From the NCBI GenBank assembly GCA_030428905.1, contig JAUIED010000018.1:1-45500 (forward strand): a stretch of DNA of 45,500 nucleotides, in the 5' to 3' direction. The DNA comes from Gammaproteobacteria bacterium (GTDB taxonomy: Bacteria > Pseudomonadota > Gammaproteobacteria > Pseudomonadales > Azotimanducaceae). Shown here piece by piece: positions 16,932 to 24,519 of the stretch (its first letter is position 1; each line of letters opens with the position of its first letter). The notes under the pieces were generated by a model. That model did no database searches, was not told where the DNA came from, and worked only from the letters and a program-made list of their open reading frames with translations. The position numbers and the translations under genes were made by a program.

Positions 16932-16962
16932 TTGAGGGAACGCACCGACCGTGCATTAATGC
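16932..16962 (+). promoter_or_regulatory. Predicted promoter with palindromic operator for the RHH regulator
   Basis: TTGAGG (16932-16937) and ATTAAT (16955-16960) are spaced by 17 bases, a sigma-70-like arrangement. The -10 lies inside the perfect 10-bp palindrome GCATTAATGC (16953-16962), set within GTGCATTAATGCGCAC. A dimeric ribbon-helix-helix protein binding here would block its own promoter, and it could also affect the divergent Nudix-ABC operon that starts at 16909. Sequence match only. Confidence 0.45.
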
Positions 16963-16979
16963 GCACGAGAGAGGTGCTC

Positions 16980-17014
16980 CATGAATTCCACTCCATGAAT
17001 TCCACTTCATGAAT
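16980..17014 (+). repeat. 14-bp tandem repeat forming an overlapping ATG/TGA leader
   Basis: Two 14-bp units, CATGAATTCCACTC (16980-16993) and CATGAATTCCACTT (16994-17007), are followed by a partial third, CATGAAT (17008-17014). Because 14 is not a multiple of three, the ATGs at 16981, 16995 and 17009 are in three different frames. The first two open five-codon frames (MNSTP, MNSTS) whose TGA stops overlap the next ATG (ATGA). Only the first ATG has a Shine-Dalgarno (GAGAGAGG, 6-base spacing). The third ATG starts the RHH gene. This looks like a translational relay leader. Confidence 0.6.
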
Positions 17015-17353
17015 GCCAACGACGACCCGGCCAACCCGGACGGAGTAGCGCGCCCGGAGAAGGCAAAGCCCTACAAGTTCGTCGTGCGTCTGCCGATGGA
17101 GATGCGCGATCGAATCGCTGAAGCCGCGCTCCATCACCGTCGTAGCATGAACAGCGAAATTGTAGCGCGCCTGGAACAGAGCTTCAGCGGCTTACCAAGC
17201 GAAGCGCAGCAGCGCGCCCTCGAACCGGCCATGCAAGGCACGTTCGATGCGTTGCTGCGACGGGATCTGAAGGAGGACGAGCGCACCCTCGTGCGCGCCT
17301 TTCGCCGCCTTTCCAGCGACAAGCGGCGCGCACTCATCAAATTGTTGACCTGA
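17009..17353 (+). CDS. Arc-type ribbon-helix-helix DNA-binding protein
   Basis: A 114-residue protein with an Arc/MetJ-like ribbon-helix-helix fold at about residues 21-62: the DNA-reading strand YKFVVRLP, helix A MRDRIAEAALHHRRS and helix B SMNSEIVARLEQSF. The SxNSEI turn is typical of Arc-like proteins. The remaining 50 residues are charged and helical. It should bind DNA as a dimer or tetramer; the palindrome over its own -10 is the obvious candidate site. The ATG at 17009 has no Shine-Dalgarno of its own and is the third start in a tandem-repeat leader, so its translation is probably coupled to upstream mini-frames. The response-regulator gene follows after 2 bases, implying a shared role. 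Confidence 0.8.
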   Translation: MNANDDPANPDGVARPEKAKPYKFVVRLPMEMRDRIAEAALHHRRSMNSEIVARLEQSFSGLPSEAQQRALEPAMQGTFDALLRRDLKEDERTLVRAFRRLSSDKRRALIKLLT

Positions 17354-17355
17354 CC

Positions 17356-18369
17356 ATGCCGTTTTCTCTCGCACCCTACTACCACCCCACCACCGTCGTC
17401 TTTGTGGACGACAACGAGAACTTCTTGCGCAGCCTGGATCTGGAGCTGCCGACCAACTGGGCCTACCGCAGTTTCAGCGAAACAGAAGACGCGCTGGAGT
17501 TTCTCAACCGTCCGGCGCCTTTGCCGCCGCTGGTGGACCGCTGCTTCACGCTGTCGGCGGAAGATCGCACGCACCCGACTGTGGTGCTGGACTTCAGCCT
17601 CATCGAACAGGAGATCAATCACCTGGAGCGCTTCAGCCGTGTGTCGGTGGTCATGATCGACTACTCCATGCCCCTGATGAACGGGCTCGAGTTCTGCGCC
17701 GAGCTCAATGACGCCTACCTGCAAAAAGCCATGCTCACGGGCGTGGCAGACGAGAAGGTGGCCGTGCAGGCCTTCAACGCCCGCCTCATCGACCGCTTCA
17801 TCCCCAAGAACACCAGCCACTCCATCAGCGACATCGTCGCCTACGCCGAGGAACTGCAGCACGCCTACTTCACCCAGCACACAGCGCGGCTGACCAATAC
17901 GCTATCGCTCAACCCACCCCGCTTTCTCACCGACCGGGACGTGGCGCGTGCCGTGCGGGCGATGATGCAGCGGGAACTGGCCGTTGAGTACTACATGCTC
18001 CAGCGACCGTCCGGCTTCCTCATGCTGCGCGCCGACGGCAGCGCCATGAAGTTGTTCATCTACGACGAGGCGGAGATTCACCGCGGCATCAGCGAAGCCC
18101 GCAACCGCGGCGCACCGGCCGATATCCAGACAGCGTTGAAAGAGCGCCGCCTGGTGCTCAGCTACATGGACGCATTCGAGGATTTTCCAACGTCGGAGTA
18201 CCCCTGGGCGGAAAACGTGCTGGCTGCAGAACGCGTGCCCGGACGCGAGGTCTGGCACATGGCACTCATGCAAGACCCTCCGGCAGACATCGACTTCGAT
18301 CCAAAGCGATGCTCGTACGAGGCATTTCTGAGCTTGCTCGATCAGCGCAACGTGCGAGCGGCCGAGTAA
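17356..18369 (+). CDS. Divergent response regulator with unrecognised C-terminal domain
   Basis: A 337-residue protein with an N-terminal receiver-like domain. The acidic pocket VFVDDN is at 16-20, the phospho-acceptor Asp102 in VVMIDYSMPLMNG, the switch Thr in MLTG, and a Lys in RFIPKN. About 40 extra residues (55-95) separate the second strand from the phosphorylated strand, which is atypical. Residues about 190-337 form a mixed alpha/beta region, with a segment reading FLMLRADGSAMKLFIYDE, that I cannot assign to a family; there is no recognisable HTH, GGDEF, EAL or kinase. It is cotranscribed with the ribbon-helix-helix gene (2-base gap) and ends 4 bases from the convergent transporter gene. 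Output may be protein-protein interaction with the RHH partner. Confidence 0.72.
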   Translation: MPFSLAPYYHPTTVVFVDDNENFLRSLDLELPTNWAYRSFSETEDALEFLNRPAPLPPLVDRCFTLSAEDRTHPTVVLDFSLIEQEINHLERFSRVSVVMIDYSMPLMNGLEFCAELNDAYLQKAMLTGVADEKVAVQAFNARLIDRFIPKNTSHSISDIVAYAEELQHAYFTQHTARLTNTLSLNPPRFLTDRDVARAVRAMMQRELAVEYYMLQRPSGFLMLRADGSAMKLFIYDEAEIHRGISEARNRGAPADIQTALKERRLVLSYMDAFEDFPTSEYPWAENVLAAERVPGREVWHMALMQDPPADIDFDPKRCSYEAFLSLLDQRNVRAAE

Positions 18370-18373
18370 CCCG

Positions 18374-19846
18374 TTAACGCGCCTCCCGCAGATGCACCGG
18401 CACCAGCCGGGCCTCGAGCAGCTCAAAGCCAATCTCCGTGAGGATCGCAAGGAGCGCCGCCGGCACAGCGCCCTGCAGGATGAGAGAGGCATCGTTGAGC
18501 GACAGGCCGGTGACGATGGGGTCGCCCAGGCCACCAGCGCCGATGAATGCCGCCAGCGTCGCCGTACCGATGCTGATCACCGCCGCCGTACGCACCCCGG
18601 CGAACATGGCCGGCAACGCCAGCGGCACGAACAGATGCCGGAGCTGCTCCCGTTCATTCAGCCCCATGGAGGTCGCGACGCGCACCAGCACCGGGTCCAC
18701 CGACGTCAACGCCGTGAGCGCGTTTCGCACGATGGGTAGCAGCGAGTAGAGAAACAACGCCACCACCGCCGGCAGGAAGCCGATGCCGAAAACCGGGATC
18801 ATCAGCGCCAACAGAGCGATCGATGGCACGGTCTGCATGAGCCCGCAGGCATACAGCACACCCCGGGCCAGCGTCTGCCTGCGAAAGACGGCGAGCGACA
18901 CGCCAACACCCAGGAGCACGGCACTCACCAATGCGATGGCCGTGAGCTGCAGGTGCCGGGAAACGTTGCGCGCAAGCGTCTGCCAGAAGGTGTTGCCAGG
19001 TTGCTGGGCGCTGACTACGCCTTGCGCCGCCAGAAAATCCGACGCCACCCCAGCAAAGTTCTGACCGCCGAACACCACGGCTGCGTTCATGCTCTGCATG
19101 GTGGTTTCATCCAGGCTGTTACCCAGCCCGTGCAGCGCCGCCTTGGCCGCTTTAGGCAGACTGTCACGCGCCAGCGGGGCCGCCAGATACTCCGGGAAGA
19201 ATTGCAGATCATCCTCGAGCACGGCGAGCTGGTAGCGCTCAAGCTCACCGTCGGTCGAGTACGCATCGGTGACGTCGATGGCATCTTCGGCAAGCGCCTG
19301 ATAAGCCAGCGCATGCTCGATGCCGCGCACGGTGTGCGGCAGCCCGTAGACCCCCCGCAACCCCGGCCAGCCGTCGTCGCGCTCGATGAACTCATGGCTC
19401 AGCACGACGCGCAGGTTCGGATGTGCCGACAGATCGGAGATGCTGTCTACGCCGAGGGCGCGCGCCTTGTCGCGGCGCATGGTCATCGCATAGGTGTTAT
19501 CGAAACCGAACGGCGTAAGAAGCGCCAGGCCCTGCTCTGCGATAAGGCCGTTCAGGTGCGCTACGTCGGCCGCCTCCGCGCCGAGCCCGAGGATCGCCTG
19601 CGCCAGCGTGCCCGTGTACTCCACGTAGACATCGATCTCGCCCGCTTCCAGGGCGGAGAAGCAGATGAGGGTGCCGCCGAGACCAAAGCGGCGCTCCACC
19701 GCGAAGCCCGCCGCTTCCAGGGCCTGTGCGACCACCTCGCCAAGCACGTAGGACTCGTTGAAGTTCTTGCTGCCGACAACGATGGGCCGCGCCGCCGCCG
19801 TACTTGCCGCCAGGACCAACGCAGCGATGCACAGGACCCTGCTCAC
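18374..19846 (-). CDS. Osmoprotectant-type ABC importer: fused substrate-binding protein and permease
   Basis: A 490-residue fusion. Residues 1-19 are a signal peptide; about 20-280 are an OpuAC/ProX-like binding domain (VGSKNFNESYVLGEV, LGGTLICFSALEAGEIDVYVEYTG written here in two overlapping parts of one segment, and DVTDAYSTDGEL). From about residue 295 onward come five or six helices of a binding-protein-dependent permease with an EAA-like loop around VDPVLVRVATSMGLNEREQ. The family takes up glycine betaine, choline, carnitine or related zwitterions. The binding domain precedes the permease, the opposite of the permease-first fusions known in some Gram-positives and Helicobacter. The GTG at 19846 overlaps the ATPase stop (GTGA). 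The true ligand is unknown. Confidence 0.88.
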   Translation of the reverse strand: MSRVLCIAALVLAASTAAARPIVVGSKNFNESYVLGEVVAQALEAAGFAVERRFGLGGTLICFSALEAGEIDVYVEYTGTLAQAILGLGAEAADVAHLNGLIAEQGLALLTPFGFDNTYAMTMRRDKARALGVDSISDLSAHPNLRVVLSHEFIERDDGWPGLRGVYGLPHTVRGIEHALAYQALAEDAIDVTDAYSTDGELERYQLAVLEDDLQFFPEYLAAPLARDSLPKAAKAALHGLGNSLDETTMQSMNAAVVFGGQNFAGVASDFLAAQGVVSAQQPGNTFWQTLARNVSRHLQLTAIALVSAVLLGVGVSLAVFRRQTLARGVLYACGLMQTVPSIALLALMIPVFGIGFLPAVVALFLYSLLPIVRNALTALTSVDPVLVRVATSMGLNEREQLRHLFVPLALPAMFAGVRTAAVISIGTATLAAFIGAGGLGDPIVTGLSLNDASLILQGAVPAALLAILTEIGFELLEARLVPVHLREAR

Positions 19847-20577
19847 AGCTGCTTACGCACCAGCATCTCCACGTAGTCGTCCGCCGGCGCCGACACCACC
19901 TCTTCGGTCGGCGCGCACTGCGCCACCCGACCTTCGCGGAGGATGAGTATCTGGTCGGCCAGACGCACCGCTTCGCGCATGTCGTGGGTGACCAGCACGC
20001 TGCTCACGCCGCTGGCGGCACGTACGCGCTCGAACTCCTCGTAGATGCCCACCCGGGTGATCGGGTCCACCGCGGAGAACGGTTCATCGAGCAGCATGAG
20101 TTCAGGCTTGAGCATCAGCGCCCGACAGAGGCCAAGCCGCTGCTGCTGGCCACCCGATACTTCGTGGGGGTAGCGCTCGGCGACGTCCGCCGCGAGGCCC
20201 ATATCGGCCAGGAGTTGCGAGAACCGCTGCTCGATATCTGCCGCCGCCCACCCTTGCAGTTGTGCCAGCAACACGACATTGGCCCGGCAGGTGAGGTGCG
20301 GAAAGAGCGCCGCGCCCTGCACCGCGTAACCGATGCGCCGTCGAAAATGCTCAGCGCCCGCCTCGGGTACCGGACCGCCGAACACCTCCACTCGGCCGTG
20401 ATCCGGCCGCAGCAGACCGTTGATGAGCTGCAACAGGGTGGTCTTGCCGCTGCCGCTCTCCCCCACCACAGCGGTGGTCGCACCCCGACGCACGGCGAGG
20501 GAGACATCGACGAGCACATCGCGCGCATCGAACGCCTTGCCTACGCCGTCCAGGCGCAGCACGTCAGCCGATGCCAT
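19843..20577 (-). CDS. ABC transporter ATP-binding protein, OpuCA/ProV-like
   Basis: A 244-residue importer ATPase. Walker A GESGSGKTT (39-47), the Q-loop YAVQGAALFPHLT, the signature EVSGGQQQR, Walker B LMLLDEPFSAVD and the switch THDMREAV are complete. It matches the osmoprotectant ATPases but stops right after the core fold, so the CBS-domain osmosensor pair of ProV/OpuA is absent and ionic-strength gating through CBS domains is not expected. It pairs with the fused binding protein/permease that follows through a GTGA overlap. Its start overlaps the 3' end of sbcB by 14 bases, so the transporter may rely on sbcB transcription. Confidence 0.9.
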   Translation of the reverse strand: MASADVLRLDGVGKAFDARDVLVDVSLAVRRGATTAVVGESGSGKTTLLQLINGLLRPDHGRVEVFGGPVPEAGAEHFRRRIGYAVQGAALFPHLTCRANVVLLAQLQGWAAADIEQRFSQLLADMGLAADVAERYPHEVSGGQQQRLGLCRALMLKPELMLLDEPFSAVDPITRVGIYEEFERVRAASGVSSVLVTHDMREAVRLADQILILREGRVAQCAPTEEVVSAPADDYVEMLVRKQL

Positions 20578-21976
20578 ACCGGGCCTTCAGGGCCTCGCCG
20601 TGAGAACGCAGCGCTTCGACCACGTCGGCATGCTCACCACGCTCGGCAAGCACATCCAGCTCGTTGGCGTAGCGTGCGAAGCTGCGCCAGGGGGCGTCGG
20701 CACCGGCGCCGAGTTTGTCGCGCACGAACTCTGTCCAGGCCTGGCGTTCCTCAGCACTGAGCATGTCGGCAAAGCTGCGCGCCTTGAGCCGCTCAGCCAG
20801 CACCAGCAGACGCTTGTCCTGGAAGTCGAGACTGCGCCACTCGCCGCTCGCCAGCGCCTGGGTGAAATCGGCGCAGCGCGAGCGGTCACTGTCCTGCAGA
20901 AATCCGTCGTAGAGCGCCGCGTCCACATCCTCCGCTTTACCCGGCCGACCATCGCGGTAGAGGTTGATGATGCGCTGCTGCACCGCCGGCTGACGCAGCC
21001 GGCGCGCGCGTTTCTCCGCCTTTGCGGGGTCGATGCCCGTGCGGGCGAGATTGTCGTCGGTGAGCACCGCCATGTCGGCGACGAACGGGCAGCGGTTGAT
21101 GCGGATTTCCTTCAGCGGCGGCCGCTCCTGGGCGCCAGGGGTGAACAACCGTTCTTTCAACGCCCGTTCGTCCTCGTGGATCAGCATCTCCACATCCTCG
21201 CCCAGGTCAGCGACGATCACCGAGTTGCTGTTGATCGGGTGCCGGGCGATGGGCAGCACCGCCGAGGTGCGGTAACGCTCCTTGGGGTACATCCCAGAAA
21301 CGTGCACGCACAGGCGCGTGTTGTAAGGTTCCAGCACCGCGCGCACGTTTTTCTTGTACCGGCAATCGAGGTAGTAGGCGAAGAGTTTCGGCTGCGCCTG
21401 CTTGAGCAGCCGCGCCAGGGCCACCGTCGCCAGCACGTCAGACAGCGCATCATGCGCATTGCCGTGCTCGATGCCGTTGGCCTGAGTCAGCGCTTCCAGC
21501 CGGTACACGGGAAAGCCCTCCTCGTCGTGCGGCCATTCCATACCGTCCGGGCGCAGCGCCCCCTGAGCGCGCACCAGATCGACGAGGTCCCAGCGCGAGT
21601 TGCCGTTTTGCCACTCGCGCGCGTACGGGTCGCGCAGGTTGCGGTAGAAGCCGAAGCGGATGAACTCGTCGTCAAACCGCAGGCTGTTGTAGCCGGCCAC
21701 ACAGGTGCCCGGCTGGGCAAAGCGATGGTGCACCTCGGCCAGGGCCTGCCATTCGGACACGCCCTGCGCGTGGGTGCGCTGGGGCGTGATGCCGGTAACC
21801 GTGGTGGCCACCGGATCAGGCAGCACGTCGTCCGGCAGACGCACGTCAACCACGTACTCATCACCGATGGGTTCCAGGTTCATGTCGGTACGTAGCCCTG
21901 CGAACTGCATGATGCGGTCCCAGCGCGGTTGCGTGCCGGAAGTTTCCAGGTCGTAAAAATAGAAGCTCTTTGCCAT
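20564..21976 (-). CDS. sbcB: Exodeoxyribonuclease I
   Basis: SbcB/ExoI (470 aa) degrades single-stranded DNA 3' to 5' and acts in mismatch repair and recombination control. The DEDDh active site is visible: FYFYDLETSGT at the N-terminus (Asp9, Glu11), YNSLRFDDEF around residue 100 and HGNAHDALSDV near 180 carrying the catalytic His/Asp. The C-terminal half matches the SH3-like and helical ExoI_C regions (for example RINRCPFVADMAVL). The ATG at 21976 gives the standard N-terminus; the longer frame from 22270 is rejected. It is divergent from the DASS transporter gene with only 40 bases between starts, and it leads into the osmoprotectant transporter genes. Confidence 0.95.
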   Translation of the reverse strand: MAKSFYFYDLETSGTQPRWDRIMQFAGLRTDMNLEPIGDEYVVDVRLPDDVLPDPVATTVTGITPQRTHAQGVSEWQALAEVHHRFAQPGTCVAGYNSLRFDDEFIRFGFYRNLRDPYAREWQNGNSRWDLVDLVRAQGALRPDGMEWPHDEEGFPVYRLEALTQANGIEHGNAHDALSDVLATVALARLLKQAQPKLFAYYLDCRYKKNVRAVLEPYNTRLCVHVSGMYPKERYRTSAVLPIARHPINSNSVIVADLGEDVEMLIHEDERALKERLFTPGAQERPPLKEIRINRCPFVADMAVLTDDNLARTGIDPAKAEKRARRLRQPAVQQRIINLYRDGRPGKAEDVDAALYDGFLQDSDRSRCADFTQALASGEWRSLDFQDKRLLVLAERLKARSFADMLSAEERQAWTEFVRDKLGAGADAPWRSFARYANELDVLAERGEHADVVEALRSHGEALKARYGIG

Positions 21977-22016
21977 GCTGGTAGTGTGTGCGTATAGATC
22001 CGGCGATTTGAGGGAA

Positions 22017-23435
22017 ATGTTGGGCAACAAGGACACTGCAGAACCGCAAGCTGGGCTGACGGATGTGCAACGTGCGGCGCTGTTCGGTGGGCCAATTGTC
22101 GCATTGTTGAGCGCCGGACTCATGTTCGGTGTGTTCGCCTGGACGCCGGAGGCCGCCACCACCCTCGGTGTGACGCTGCTCTGCGTGACCTGGTGGATCT
22201 TCGAACCCATCCCCATACCGGCTACATCGCTGCTGCCGCTGGCTCTGTTGCCGCTGTTTGGCGTGGTCACGGCCGATGAAGTAGCGCAAAGCTACGGCCA
22301 CCCGCTGGTGCTGCTCCTGCTCGGCGGCTTTCTGCTGTCTACCGCACTTGCGAAGAGCGGCGCCCACCGGCGCCTGGCGCTGGCCATGGTGCGTGCGGTG
22401 GGCGGCGGCAGCAGCCGCAGCCTGGTGCTCGGTTTCATGGTGGCTGCGGCGGTGCTGAGCATGTGGATCTCCAACACCGCCACCACGCTCATGCTGCTGC
22501 CCGTCGCGCTGGCAGTGGTTGAACGCTCCGACGATCCGGAGCTTGCCACGCCGCTGCTCCTCGGTATCGCCTACGCCGCCTCCGTGGGCGGCATCGGCAC
22601 ACCGATCGGCACGCCGCCCAACGTGGTCTTCATGGGCGTGTACAGCAACACCTTCGGCGAGGAGTTGACCTTCACCGACTGGATGAAAATGGGTGTGCCC
22701 GTGGTGCTGCTGATGGTGCCCGTGATCTGGCTGTGGCTGACCCGCGGCCTGCGCTACGAAGGCCACGTGGATCTGCCCCGCACCGGCCGCTGGAGCACCG
22801 CCGAGAAGCGGGTGATGATCGTGTTCGCCTGCACCGCAATCGCCTGGGTGACACGCAAGGAGCCGTTTGGCGGCTGGACGGCGTGGTTGGGTTTGTCCTA
22901 CAGCAACGATGCCATTGTCGCTTTCCTGGGCGTGGTGGCGCTGTTTCTGGTGCCGGACGGCAAGGGCGCGCGGCTGCTCGACTGGGATACCGCCAACGCC
23001 ATCCCCTGGGGCGTGCTGATTCTGTTCGGCGCCGGCATCTGCATCGCCGGCGCCTTCACGTCATCGGGCCTGAGCAACACCATCGGCGAGGGCCTGGCCG
23101 GCCTCGCGACGCTGCCCACGCTCGCCATGATCGCCTGCATCTGCCTGGCGGTGACCTTTCTCACAGAAGCCACCAGCAATACTGCCACCACGACGCTGCT
23201 GATGCCGATCCTCGCCACCGCCGCCGTGGCCGCCGCCATGGACCCGAAACTGTTCATGGTGCCCGCCGCCATGAGCGCTTCGTGCGCCTTCATGCTGCCG
23301 GTGGCCACCGCGCCCAACGCGGTGATGTTCTCAACCGGGCGTTTCACCACCACCCGCATGGCCCGCGAGGGCTTCGCACTGAACCTCGCCGGCACGGCCG
23401 TCATCACCTTCTGCTGCTACCTCATCATCGCCTGA
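22017..23435 (+). CDS. DASS/SLC13-family sodium:dicarboxylate (or sulfate) symporter
   Basis: A 472-residue inner-membrane symporter with about 11 helices plus re-entrant hairpins. The two SNT motifs of the DASS family are present: MWISNTATTLMLLP (first repeat) and EATSNTATTTLLMPI (second repeat), together with GGIGTPIGTPPNVVFMG. These build the sodium and carboxylate sites of VcINDY-like proteins. The substrate is probably a C4-dicarboxylate such as succinate, though sulfate or citrate cannot be excluded. The ATG at 22017 follows GAGGG closely; a frame-extending ATG at 21975 overlaps the sbcB start and is less likely. Its 3' end overlaps the convergent aminopeptidase gene by 105 bases. Confidence 0.92.
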   Translation: MLGNKDTAEPQAGLTDVQRAALFGGPIVALLSAGLMFGVFAWTPEAATTLGVTLLCVTWWIFEPIPIPATSLLPLALLPLFGVVTADEVAQSYGHPLVLLLLGGFLLSTALAKSGAHRRLALAMVRAVGGGSSRSLVLGFMVAAAVLSMWISNTATTLMLLPVALAVVERSDDPELATPLLLGIAYAASVGGIGTPIGTPPNVVFMGVYSNTFGEELTFTDWMKMGVPVVLLMVPVIWLWLTRGLRYEGHVDLPRTGRWSTAEKRVMIVFACTAIAWVTRKEPFGGWTAWLGLSYSNDAIVAFLGVVALFLVPDGKGARLLDWDTANAIPWGVLILFGAGICIAGAFTSSGLSNTIGEGLAGLATLPTLAMIACICLAVTFLTEATSNTATTTLLMPILATAAVAAAMDPKLFMVPAAMSASCAFMLPVATAPNAVMFSTGRFTTTRMAREGFALNLAGTAVITFCCYLIIA

Positions 23436-24476
23436 GGCGAGTGCGGCGAGCCGCGCACGGCGGGCTTTGGACGGCAGTTCCCCGAGTGCGTTTACGGCAT
23501 CGTAAAACTCCGCCCAGCCTTGCGCCTCAGCGAACAAGGCTGCGAATGCGGCCGCATGGCTTGAGTAGGTGGAGATAAGGGCCAGCCGGGCGTTGTTGAT
23601 CTCTGCCACCGCCTGCGTGTAGCGCCGCCCGCCAAACGCTTCAGGGTTGGCCTGGTAGCAGAGCCGGTAGGTTTCCAGGACTTCCACCTTGCGCATACGC
23701 TTCTCGGACGCCGGCAGTTTTGCCGCATACACGCCGCGCAGTGCTTCGCGCAGCCTGCGCGCCCACCGCTCGAAGCCCGCCCGCGCGGCGAGATCGTCGT
23801 GAAAGCGCCGGCGAGCCTCGGCATCGCGGCTGGCGAGCCAGGCATCTGCCCCGCGCCTGCCGACGAAGCTCGCAAAGCTCTCGTTCAGACGTGCGTCGCC
23901 CGGTATCCACAGCCGCGCATGAGCAAGCTCGTGGATCAACAGGTTAGCCAGGTGGCCGTCGGGATAGTGGATGAAGGTGTTCAGCAGCGGGTCGCTGAAC
24001 CAGCCGAGGGTGGAGTAAGCCGCCGCTCCCGAAACGCTCACCTCGAAACCCTCGCCGGCAAGTTGCGCTGCCAGACGTTCCGCAGCCTCCTCGCGGAAGT
24101 AGCCGCGGTAAGGCACGCAGCCCACCACCGGGTAGCACCACTTGCGCGGTGTCAGCGACAGCTCCGGCGCTGCCACCACGTTGTACACCACATCGTCGCG
24201 TCCAAGATCCGCATACCGGGCGTAACGGCGCCCGACCGGCAGCGCCAGATTCGACTCGGCAAATGTGAGGATCTGCGCAGTGCGCTCTAGCCGTCCCCGC
24301 AGCTGCGCATCGGTGCTCTCTGCCTCGATCAGGCGCTGCACCGGCACCCGCGCGCTCATCACCTCGATCTGGCCGCGCACGGCCTGGCCGTAGTATGAAA
24401 TCGTGCTGCAGCCGCCGAGGGTCAGGGACAGCAGCAGCATCGTCACGCGCAGCAAGTTGCCGTGCCGGTTACCCAC
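23331..24476 (-). CDS. Lipoprotein zinc aminopeptidase (DUF2265 family)
   Basis: A secreted lipoprotein peptidase of about 380 residues. A signal with core MLLLSLTLGGC ends in lipobox LGGC, anchoring the protein in the envelope. The zinc motif HELAH occurs in LLIHELAHARLWIPGDARLNESFASFVG, where the downstream NESFA glutamate should be the third ligand, as in gluzincin peptidases. The flanking FSDPLLNTFIHYPDGHLANL is typical of this proteobacterial aminopeptidase family. The start is uncertain: GTG 24476 gives a basic n-region; TTG 24455 and ATG 24440 are alternatives. The last 35 residues are encoded antisense to the end of the symporter gene and look low in conservation, so the gene may have lost an earlier stop. 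Confidence 0.82.
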   Translation of the reverse strand: MGNRHGNLLRVTMLLLSLTLGGCSTISYYGQAVRGQIEVMSARVPVQRLIEAESTDAQLRGRLERTAQILTFAESNLALPVGRRYARYADLGRDDVVYNVVAAPELSLTPRKWCYPVVGCVPYRGYFREEAAERLAAQLAGEGFEVSVSGAAAYSTLGWFSDPLLNTFIHYPDGHLANLLIHELAHARLWIPGDARLNESFASFVGRRGADAWLASRDAEARRRFHDDLAARAGFERWARRLREALRGVYAAKLPASEKRMRKVEVLETYRLCYQANPEAFGGRRYTQAVAEINNARLALISTYSSHAAAFAALFAEAQGWAEFYDAVNALGELPSKARRARLAALASGDDEVAAEGDDGRAGEVQCEALAGHAGGGETPG

Positions 24477-24519
24477 CGTATACTGCACGCCACGAATCCG
24501 GGGGAAGCCCGTCGAGCGT

